A stretch of 64,000 bases of DNA, from contig NZ_VZZJ01000012.1 in NCBI RefSeq assembly GCF_008806345.1, positions 62,001 through 126,000 on the forward strand, written 5' to 3'. Origin of the DNA: Methylobacterium planeticum (lineage in GTDB: Bacteria; Pseudomonadota; Alphaproteobacteria; Rhizobiales; Beijerinckiaceae). Shown here one piece after another: positions 57,160 through 64,000 of this stretch (position 1 is the stretch's first letter; every line of letters starts with the position of its first letter). The translations under genes were made by a program, and so were the position numbers. The notes under the pieces are model-generated. The model had not been told where the DNA came from and made no database searches. It saw only the letters and a list, made by a program, of their open reading frames with translations.

Positions 57160-57678
57160 ATGCGTCTCATGGCCGTCATCATCCTTTGCCTCGGCGTGTC
57201 CGTCCCTTGCATCGCGGCGGCGCAGGGCGCGCCACCCGCCGCCGCGCCGGATGCGGCGGCCGTGACGGCGGCACGCGACGTGGTGACGCAGATGCAGGGC
57301 GACCGCACGAATACGCTGAACGGCATGGCCGCGCCGATGGTGGGCATGATGCAGCAGATGGGCATCAAGGAGCCGGACCGGGCCCGGACCCTCGTTCAGG
57401 AGGTGATCCTGCCCATGCTGACGGCCCATTACGACGAGCTGCTCGATATCCAGGCGCGCAGCTTCGCGAGCGTCCTCGCCAAAGACGACCTACAGGCGAT
57501 CGGCGCCTTCTACGCCTCGCCGGCCGGCCGCCGCCTCGCCGCCGCCCAACCGCAGCTCGCCCAGGCGCAGATGACCGGCATGACGCAGTGGATGGGCGGC
57601 ATGATGCCGGAGATGCAGACCAAGATCAGCCAGGCGATCAAGGCTCACGGCTGGGGCCCCGGCGGCAACCCGAAATGA
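57160..57678 (+). CDS. secreted DUF2059-like protein
   Basis: Periplasmic protein of 172 aa. The signal peptide is residues 1-22 (MRLMAVIILCLGVSVPCIAAAQ). The mature helical domain resembles DUF2059 proteins: VVTQMQG..N, LPMLTAHYDELLDIQARSFASVLAKDDLQAIGAFYASPAGRRL-type helix pairs ending with the F-Y-xSPxGR motif that identifies the family. Methionine-rich (about 10%). Function of the family is unknown. An AGGA site precedes the ATG. Confidence 0.78.
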   Translation: MRLMAVIILCLGVSVPCIAAAQGAPPAAAPDAAAVTAARDVVTQMQGDRTNTLNGMAAPMVGMMQQMGIKEPDRARTLVQEVILPMLTAHYDELLDIQARSFASVLAKDDLQAIGAFYASPAGRRLAAAQPQLAQAQMTGMTQWMGGMMPEMQTKISQAIKAHGWGPGGNPK

Positions 57679-57911
57679 CCGGCTGAACGGCGACGCAGGC
57701 ACTTGCCGGGTGCGGGTGAGGATTCGGCCTGCGGCGTGACATCCGGTGCCGGCAGGTCTTGCCGTGCCGAGACCAGATGCGAGCACAAAATTCACGCTGT
57801 CCGTGGCCGTGAGGCTGCCGGATCCCAACCGTTCCTTCGTCCCTGCCAGGGCGCTCGCGGTTCAGAAGGCCGCGGCTGCGATCGCCCCGGCCTTGCCTCG
57901 CTTTAGAACGA
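57679..57911. other. intergenic region, 233 bp
   Basis: No gene seen on either strand between the DUF2059-like gene and the aminotransferase pseudogene. Confidence 0.4.
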
Positions 57912-59709
57912 ATGTGCTGGCTTGATCTCGGCAGCCCGGCAGTGACGTTCCCGTTATCGAATGGTTCGATCGATCATGGATTTTCCGGAGAGCGCTCTGA
58001 TCCTGATCCGGTCCTCGCCCGGATCGGCAGGCTGCACCCACAGATCCTTCACCGCGGCAAGGGGTGCCGTGTTTGGGACGAGCGCGGCGACCAGTATCTC
58101 GACTGTCATCTCGCCTGGGGCGCGATCATCCTCGGCCACGCCCATCCGGGCGTGACGCGCGCGATCCGCCAGCAGGCACGTCTCGGAACGACGCTCGGCG
58201 GCACATCGGTCCTCTCTCGCGACCTCCATGACCTTCTGCAGAGAATCGTCCCCGGCGCGGGCCTCGTTCGCTTCGGCAAGAACGGGTCGGACGCGACCCT
58301 CGGGGCCGTCCGGGCAGCGCGCGCCCATACCGGGCGCAATACCGTCCTGCGCTGCGGCTATCACGGCTTCCACGACTGGTCGCTCGCCGGCTAGGGGCAG
58401 CCCGGCGTGCCGCCGACCCTCGATCGGCACATCGTCCCGATCCTGTTCAACGACCCGGCCAACCTGTCCGAGACGGCCACCCAACATGCTCGGGACCTCG
58501 CGGCGATCATCGTCGATCCCTGCGTTGATACGCTGGCCTCGAAGCCCTTCCTGCGCGCAGCGCGCGAGGTGGCCGATCGCTATGGGGCCGTCCTGATCTT
58601 CGACGAGATCATCTCGGGTTTCCGGATCGCCAGAGGAGGTATCCAAGAGATCCACGGCGTCCGACCTGATCTGATCTGCTTGGGGAAGTCGGTCGCCAAC
58701 GGGATGCCGCTGTCTCTCGTCACGGGGACGCGCGCCGTGATGAGCGAGTTCAGCCGCATCTGGTATGGCCTCACCTTCGAGCAGGAGACCGTCTCGATGG
58801 CTGCCGGACGTGCCTGCTTGTCGGCGATCGAGCGGCTGGACGCTCCGAAGCTGATCGGATCCGTCGGCGATGAACTGCGATCCGCGTACGCGGCCCTCGC
58901 GCAAGAGATCGGGATCCGCACTGAACTCATCGGCCCACCGCAGCGGCTGATGCCGCGCTTCTACGACAGCCAGGATTTCGGCCCGCGCACCGACCAAGCT
59001 TTGCGCTTCGTCGAGACGCTGATCGGTCAGCGGGTCCTCCTGTGCAACGCGATCAACCTGAGTCTGGCGCACGACGAACGGGCCGTGGTCTGGCTCGTCG
59101 ATGCGTTCCGCGCTGCGCTGGAACAGGCCGCCCGGCCGATCGGCGCGCAGGCCGCTCGGCCGGCCCATTTCCATCACAAGGCCGACATCGCTCCGGCTGT
59201 CCGTGAGATCGCCTCCACGCCGGGAGCCCCTGTGCGGATCCGCTGCCGCGTCCGGAACACCGGGCAGACCGTCTGGCGGATCAGCGGCGCCGGCATCGGC
59301 AAGGTGAACCTGGGGCTCCGGCTCTACGACGAGAGGCGATCGGTGATCGATCAGAATTTCCGTCGTCACGATCTCGCCGCGGCGCGGTGGCGCGGGCCTG
59401 CGGGGAGATCGAGGGGTTTCGTGAACGGCTCTTGGCTGCAGACGGCGCTTTCGGCCAGACCCGCGGCGTGGATCCGGAATATGCGGCTCGGCCGCCAATC
59501 GGCTGCGATTACTCGCCCTGTCGCGGCCAACCAGGACCCGCCAGACGTGCAGGTCGGAGAGGAACTCGATCTGGACTTCGAGATCCCGGCGCCCTCGGAT
59601 GTCGGGCATTATCTTCTCGAGATCGACTGCGTCGAGGAAGGCGTGACTTGGTTGAAGGATGTGGGATCTTTGGCGCCGACGATCGCGCTCAGGGTCGACG
59701 ACGTGTCTG
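57912..59709 (+). pseudogene. glutamate-1-semialdehyde aminotransferase-like gene with internal stop
   Basis: Class III PLP-dependent aminotransferase of the GSAM type, interrupted by an in-frame TAG at 58392-58394. Before it are the N-terminal and PLP-domain motifs (RGKGCRVWDERGDQYLD, RFGKNGSDAT, GYHGFHDW). After it, in the same frame, are LIFDEIISGFR and the PLP-lysine segment LGKSVANGMP. A C-terminal beta-sandwich-like domain follows (VRIRCRVRNTGQTVW, VNLGLRLYDE, ELDLDFEIPAPSDVGHYLLEIDCVEEG), seen in GSAM relatives from surface-glycan loci. A 162-bp segment (59376-59537) interrupts this domain. Not expected to yield a functional enzyme unless TAG is read through. Confidence 0.85.
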
Positions 59710-59722
59710 ACGGGAGCGGGCA

Positions 59723-60247
59723 ATGTGCACGACTGCCGAGGGCACGCCCGCGCCGGACGACCTCCTCCAACCACCGCCACCGTTCTGCACGAATGTGGAA
59801 TTGACGAGCCTGTGCAACCAGCGCTGCGTCATGTGTCCGCTGACCGCCCGCAACACCCTGTCGAGCCGCCAGCCCGGCCATATGACCGAAGAGGTCTGGC
59901 ACGCCGTTCGCACCGCGCTGCGACTTATGGCGGAGAGATCCGACACCGTTCAGGAAGCCTGCCGCCGGTGGATCAGGGATGGCCGCGAGCGGACCTCCGG
60001 TGGACGGGCTTCGCCGCCAAGAGCCGGTCGGGCGCAGGTCGCCCCGGCGCCCGCAGATCAGCGCCCTAGCCCTCTCGCCCGCACCCGGCGCCGCGTCGTT
60101 GAGCGGGGGCCGACTCGGGCGAAGACGATCACCCAGCCGCCGCACACCGACCGGCTCCGGCAAGACGGCCTGCACCGGCAGGACGGCCTGCGCCGGGGAG
60201 ACGGCCTGCACCTCGTTCTTGCATGCGCGTGCAACGCGAACACATGA
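59723..60247 (+). pseudogene. radical SAM gene fragment
   Basis: The first about 70 residues are the N-terminus of a radical-SAM protein, with the [4Fe-4S] motif CNQRCVMC preceded by NVELTSL, and a good GGGAGCGGGCA site before the ATG. After about 59935 the frame departs from the family and runs into low-complexity, repeat-bearing sequence (60158-60211) until a stop at 60245. The rest of the TIM barrel is missing. A truncated companion of the preceding pseudogene. Confidence 0.75.
60158..60211. repeat. three tandem 18-bp repeats
   Basis: Three adjacent copies of CGGCAAGACGGCCTGCAC with minor changes, at 60158, 60176 and 60194, inside the decayed tail of the radical-SAM fragment. Confidence 0.85.
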
Positions 60248-60299
60248 ACGCGGTGTCCGAACGCGGCCGAGCGTCGGTGGACAGGTCAGGAGCGACGGT

Positions 60300-61301
60300 A
60301 TGACGACACGGCCCAAGGTGGCATTCATCGGCACGGGCGGAACCATCTCGTCGCGCGGACGGGATTCCCTCGATCTCCTCGACTACACCGCGACGGACGA
60401 TCGCCTCGATGCGCACGCGATTCTCGATGCGATCCCCGATTTGCGGACGATCGCCGAGGTGATCCCGGTCGCCTTCCGGGCCGCGCCGAGCCCCGCGATC
60501 GGGTTCGCGGAGTGGCGCGATCTCGTCCGGCAGTGCGAAGACCTCGCGGCCGAGCACCCGGACCTCGCTGGCATCGTCATCGGGCACGGCACCGCGACCT
60601 TGGAGGAAACGGCCTACGCCCTGAGCCTGACCCTGACGGTTGAGGTGCCGGTCGTGCTGGTGGGCTCGCAGCGCCCGATCAGCGCCCTGTCGAGCGACGC
60701 CGGGCTCAACCTCGTGGCGGCGGTCCGGGCGGCGGCGGCACCCGGGTCCCGCGGGCGCGGGGTGCTCGTCGTGCTCAATGACGAGATCCAGGCCGCCCGC
60801 GAGGTGACGAAGACCTCTGTCGCTCGGCTGCAGACCTTCCGGACGCCGGATTTCGGCGTGCTCGGCCAGGTCGACGGAGCGACGGTGCGGTACTACCGGC
60901 GCGCGGAGCGCGGCCATGCGCCGGGGACGCCCTTCGACATCCGTGGCCTCGACGGGCTGCCACGGGTCGACGTGTCCTACGCCTACGCGGATGCCGACGG
61001 AACGGCCGTGCGGGCCTTTCGGGACGCGGGCGCGCGAGGCCTCGTCTCGGCCGGGCTTGCGCCCGGCATGGCGCCGCCCGGCGAGGCCGACGCCCTGGCG
61101 GAGGCGGCGCGGGCCGGCCTCGTGGTGGTGATGTCGACCCGGGCGGGAAGCGGCGTCGTGCCGCTGACGACGCGCCTGCGCCAGCGCGGCATCCTTAGCG
61201 CCGACAACCTGACGCCGCAGAAGGCCCGCATCCTGCTGGCGCTGGCCCTCACGCGGACGCGCGAGCCGGAGGCGGTGGCCGAGTTCTTCGCGACCTACTG
61301 A
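60300..61301 (+). CDS. asparaginase (type I/II family)
   Basis: L-asparaginase/glutaminase-family enzyme of 333 aa. The first catalytic Thr is in FIGTGGTISSRG near residue 12, and the second Thr-Asp-type motif is GIVIGHGTATLEETAYAL, in place of the usual HGTDTMEETA: the Asp after HGT is Ala here, which may affect activity or specificity. VVLVGSQRPISALSSDAGLNL corresponds to the TGAMRP..SDGP region, also changed. No signal peptide, so cytoplasmic. An AGGAG site precedes the ATG at 60300; the longer frame upstream is a shadow. Confidence 0.88.
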   Translation: MTTRPKVAFIGTGGTISSRGRDSLDLLDYTATDDRLDAHAILDAIPDLRTIAEVIPVAFRAAPSPAIGFAEWRDLVRQCEDLAAEHPDLAGIVIGHGTATLEETAYALSLTLTVEVPVVLVGSQRPISALSSDAGLNLVAAVRAAAAPGSRGRGVLVVLNDEIQAAREVTKTSVARLQTFRTPDFGVLGQVDGATVRYYRRAERGHAPGTPFDIRGLDGLPRVDVSYAYADADGTAVRAFRDAGARGLVSAGLAPGMAPPGEADALAEAARAGLVVVMSTRAGSGVVPLTTRLRQRGILSADNLTPQKARILLALALTRTREPEAVAEFFATY

Positions 61302-61475
61302 GAGGGCGAGCGCGTCGATCTGCGCCCAAAGCCCCGCGGCAATGTGGACATGGAGGAACGGTCGTCGCCCGCGCATCGGTGCGCGGCGAGCGCCGGCCGC
61401 CTCACCGGCGCTCGGGCTGCGGCACGCCGTGACGACCGCGCGCGACCCTTCTTCGCCGCGCAGCAACCGAGGGCC

Positions 61476-62228
61476 CTACCCGCCGAGGACGTCGGCCTCG
61501 GCCTTGCCGACCGCCTCGGCCTGCTGGTGGGCGACCTCCCGGGCGCTCCTGCGCCGGAGCAGGCTGCCGATCGCGATGACGGCGGCGGCGCCCAGAGCCG
61601 CCATCCCATAGGGGATCCCCTCCTGCACGGCCCGAGGCAGCGCCGCCACGCCGTGCTGGCGCACCAGCGGGTCCGAGGCGATCATCTCGCCCGCCACCCA
61701 GCCCAGCAGGCCGCCGCCGAACCAGATCAGCAGCGGGACGCGGTCGATCAGGCGCGTGAGCAGGCTCGCGCCCACGACCAGCAGCGGCACCGACAGGGCC
61801 AGCCCGACGATGAACAGCGCGTCGTGGCCCCTGGCCGCCCCCGCCACCGCCACGACGTTGTCGAAGCTCATCACCGCATCGGCCACCACGATGGTCCAGA
61901 CCGCCTTCCACAGGCTGGTGTGCTGGCGGATCTCGCCCTCGGCCTCGTCCTCGCCGCAGACCAGCTTGACCGCGATATGCAGGAGGATGAGCCCGCCCAC
62001 GACCTTGAGCAGGGGGACGGCGAGGAGGTGGGAGATCAGGATCGCGAAGAGGATGCGCAGCAGCGCCGCCGCCAGCGCGCCGACGAAGATGCCGATGCGG
62101 CGCTGGCGCTCGGGCAGACCCCGGCAGGCCAGCGCGATCACCACCGCGTTGTCGCCCGACAGGATGATGTCGATCCAGACGATCTGAAGCAGAGACAGCA
62201 GAAACGACGAGGTCAGGTACTGATCCAA
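61476..62228 (-). CDS. TerC-family integral membrane protein
   Basis: Seven- to nine-helix TerC/YjbE-type membrane protein, 250 aa. Family motifs are the acidic DIILSGDNAVVIALACR near residue 20 and VADAVMSFDNVVAVAGAA near residue 115, both with Asp residues inside helices, as expected for metal (probably manganese) export. The C-terminal tail is charged and soluble. A GAGGAATT site precedes the ATG. No tellurite genes are nearby; the family name is historical. Confidence 0.92.
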   Translation of the reverse strand: MDQYLTSSFLLSLLQIVWIDIILSGDNAVVIALACRGLPERQRRIGIFVGALAAALLRILFAILISHLLAVPLLKVVGGLILLHIAVKLVCGEDEAEGEIRQHTSLWKAVWTIVVADAVMSFDNVVAVAGAARGHDALFIVGLALSVPLLVVGASLLTRLIDRVPLLIWFGGGLLGWVAGEMIASDPLVRQHGVAALPRAVQEGIPYGMAALGAAAVIAIGSLLRRRSAREVAHQQAEAVGKAEADVLGG

Positions 62229-62314
62229 GGCTCAATTCCTCGAAGCGCGTTCGTTCCGTCGCGGCGATGCCGCCATGGGTTCCCGAGGCCGCCTCCGGCG
62301 ACGGGCCCGCGACC

Positions 62315-63310
62315 CTACGGGGTGCCGTCGGCGGCGGCCCGGAGGACCGGGGTCCAGCGCGCCACCTCGCTCTCGACGAGCCTCTGCAGCGCCGCGGGCC
62401 CGCGCTCGCCCGAACCCGGCACCGTGCCGCCGAGATCGAGGATGCGCTTGCGCGTCGTCTCGTCCTCGAGGGCCTTGCCGAGGGCCGCCTCGAGCTTGGC
62501 GCCGACCTCCTTCGGCAGGCCCTTCGGCGCGAAGACGGCGTTCCAGGCGCTGACCTCATAATCGTCGAGGCCGGCCTCCTTGGTGGTCGGGACATCGGGC
62601 AGAACCGTGGAGCGTTCCGGGGTCGCGATGGCATAGGCCTTGATCGTGCCGCCGGTGATCTGCGGGGCCACGTTCACGATCTGGTCGGTCATGAAGTCGA
62701 CTTGGCCCGCCATCAGGTCGTTCAGCGCCGGGCCGGTCCCGCGATAGACCACGAGGGTCGGTTTCGCCCCGGTCTTCGCGTCGAACAAGATCCCGGTCGA
62801 GTGCGAGACGGAGCCGACGCCCGCATGGGCCTGGTTGATGCTCGTGCCGCCGGACTTCACGGCGGCGATGAAGGCCTTCAGGTCTGGCGCCGCGAAGTCC
62901 TTCCTGGCGACGATCACGATCGGCGTTCCGGCCGCCAGCCCAATCGGGTCGAAGCTCTTGGCGGGATCGTATCTGAGGCCCTTGAACAGGGCGGGCGCCG
63001 CGCCGTGCGTGCCCATGTGCCCCATCATGACGGTGTAGCCGTCCGGCGCGGCCTGCGAGGCGCGGGTGATCCCGGTGGTGCCGCCGGCGCCCGTGACGTT
63101 CTCGATCACGACCTGCTGCCCGAGCGACCGGGACATGTGCTCGGCCACGATGCGGGCGATGACGTCCGTCGGACCGCCGGCCGCGAAGGGCACCACCATG
63201 GTGATCGGGCGCTGCGGGAATGCGTCGGCGCGCGCGTGGCCGGCCAGACCGAGCGTTGCCGTGAGCGCGAGGCACAGCGATCTCACGGTGCGGGTCGTTG
63301 CGTCCTTCAT
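62315..63310 (-). CDS. tripartite tricarboxylate transporter substrate-binding protein (TctC/Bug)
   Basis: Periplasmic solute-binding protein of the Bug/TctC family, 331 aa. The signal peptide is residues 1-28 (MKDATTRTVRSLCLALTATLGLAGHARA). The ligand-loop motif ITMVVPFAAGGPTDVIAR is the hallmark, followed by VVIENVTGAGGTTG and YAIATPERS. It follows the tctA gene by about 70 bp on the same strand; tctB is not between them. A GGGAGGAAC site precedes the ATG. The ligand is probably an organic (di- or tri-)carboxylate. Confidence 0.93.
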   Translation of the reverse strand: MKDATTRTVRSLCLALTATLGLAGHARADAFPQRPITMVVPFAAGGPTDVIARIVAEHMSRSLGQQVVIENVTGAGGTTGITRASQAAPDGYTVMMGHMGTHGAAPALFKGLRYDPAKSFDPIGLAAGTPIVIVARKDFAAPDLKAFIAAVKSGGTSINQAHAGVGSVSHSTGILFDAKTGAKPTLVVYRGTGPALNDLMAGQVDFMTDQIVNVAPQITGGTIKAYAIATPERSTVLPDVPTTKEAGLDDYEVSAWNAVFAPKGLPKEVGAKLEAALGKALEDETTRKRILDLGGTVPGSGERGPAALQRLVESEVARWTPVLRAAADGTP

Positions 63311-63380
63311 GGGTGTTCCTCCCTCTCGCTTGTTTCGCGTCCGGGCGGCCCGGGCGCGAGGTGCCCGACCCGGTGATCGA

Positions 63381-64000
63381 TCAGGCTTCCGTGAAGACCT
63401 CGTCCCGGCTCCTGCGGAGAGCGGGCATCAGCGCCGCCACGAGAAGCACGGCCGAGACGGCGAAGAGGACGGCGCTCACGGGACGCTCGAGGAAGACCAT
63501 CGGGTCTCCCCGCGACAGGGTGAGGGCGCGGCGCAGGTATTCCTCCATGAGGCGTCCGAGCACGAAGCCGAGGAGGAGCGGCGCCGGCTCGAAGCCGAAC
63601 TTGATCAGGAGGTAGCCGCAGAGGCCGAAGGCTCCGATCAGCATGACATCCGTGGGCGTCGCGTTGATCGAGTAGATTCCGATGGCGCAGAACATCAGGA
63701 TTGCTGGGAACATCAGGCGGTAGGGCACCTTGAGGAGGGAGACCCAGATGCCGACCAGCGGCAGGTTGATGACCAGCAGCATCAGGTTGCCGAGCCACAT
63801 CGAGGCGATCATGCCCCAGAACAGGTTCGGGTTCTTGGTCATCACGCCCGGCCCCGGGACGATGCCGTGTATCGTCATCGCGCCCACCATGAGCGCCATC
63901 ACGGCGTTGGGCGGGATCCCGAGGGTGAGGAGCGGGATGAAGGAGGTCTGCGCACCGGCATTGTTGGCGCTCTCCGGCCCGGCGACGCCCTCGATCGCCC
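63381..64000 (-). CDS. tripartite tricarboxylate transporter large permease TctA (partial)
   Basis: C-terminal 205 residues of TctA; the 5' part lies beyond the right end of the window. It contains the conserved EGVAGPESANNAGAQTSFIPLLTLGIPPNAVMALMVGAM region, which typifies TctA, and several further helices (LFWGMIASMWLGNLMLLVINLPLVGIW; LIKFGFEPAPLLLGFVLGRLMEE). Together with the downstream TctC gene it forms a secondary transporter for carboxylates. The stop codon is at 63381. Confidence 0.93.
   Translation of the reverse strand, partial: AIEGVAGPESANNAGAQTSFIPLLTLGIPPNAVMALMVGAMTIHGIVPGPGVMTKNPNLFWGMIASMWLGNLMLLVINLPLVGIWVSLLKVPYRLMFPAILMFCAIGIYSINATPTDVMLIGAFGLCGYLLIKFGFEPAPLLLGFVLGRLMEEYLRRALTLSRGDPMVFLERPVSAVLFAVSAVLLVAALMPALRRSRDEVFTEA

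Overview
The window looks like chromosome of a high-GC alphaproteobacterium, most likely a Methylobacterium/Methylorubrum relative (Hyphomicrobiales). This is inferred from the gene neighbourhoods tpiA-secG-pyrG and trpE..trpGDC-moaC-moeA, a circularly permuted two-piece tmRNA gene, a PQQ-type dehydrogenase with its own cytochrome c, and a MeaB-family mutase chaperone. No database search was possible, so the genus is an inference.

Layout. (1) 0.1-8.7 kb, minus strand: an amide/urea nitrogen operon, urtABCDE followed by formamidase fmdA, zinc-ribbon fmdB and aliphatic amidase amiE. Read divergently from it is a 1130-residue protein (8.9-12.3 kb) that joins an NCS1-type permease, a cysteine cluster, a histidine kinase and a receiver, translationally coupled to a LuxR-type response regulator. 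The shared promoter region holds a nested 42-bp dyad. (2) 13.2-17.4 kb: small secreted or hypothetical proteins, a DMT-type membrane protein and an HNH-like gene pair. (3) 17.5-17.8 kb: ssrA (tmRNA) in permuted form, with a readable proteolysis tag. (4) 18.0-26.2 kb, minus: moeA, moaC, trpC, trpD, trpG, trpE and a PpiD-like foldase. (5) 26.4-34.3 kb, plus: tpiA, secG, pyrG, holC, an S10 carboxypeptidase, a lipoprotein, a PQQ-dependent sugar dehydrogenase and a cytochrome c. (6) 34.4-39.0 kb, minus: an envelope polysaccharide group (GNAT/FemAB-like protein, flippase, SGNH protein, OpgC-like acyltransferase), then a decayed 3' fragment of malate:quinone oxidoreductase. (7) 39.7-47.7 kb: small regulators, a PAS protein, a soluble double-PAS chemoreceptor, a YadA-like trimeric autotransporter, and a TadE/TadG pair. 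(8) 47.9-56.9 kb: a coenzyme-B12 acyl-CoA mutase cluster whose large subunit carries the residues diagnostic of 2-hydroxyisobutyryl-CoA mutase, with a G-protein chaperone, acyl-CoA ligase, B12-binding subunit, divergent ThDP-dependent lyase-like enzyme, MFS transporter and GntR regulator. (9) 57.2-64.0 kb: a DUF2059-like secreted protein, a decayed aminotransferase/radical-SAM locus, an asparaginase, a TerC protein, and a TctC/TctA transporter running off the end.

How the genes may work together. Region 1 looks like an uptake-and-hydrolysis system for short-chain amides or urea, with its own membrane sensor and regulator. Region 8 looks like a catabolic island for branched 2-hydroxy acids: import (MFS), CoA activation (ligase), B12 rearrangement to a linear 3-hydroxyacyl-CoA (mutase plus chaperone), possibly with thiamine-dependent C-C cleavage as an alternative, under a FadR-type regulator. 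No urease, insertion sequence, prophage or CRISPR array was seen.
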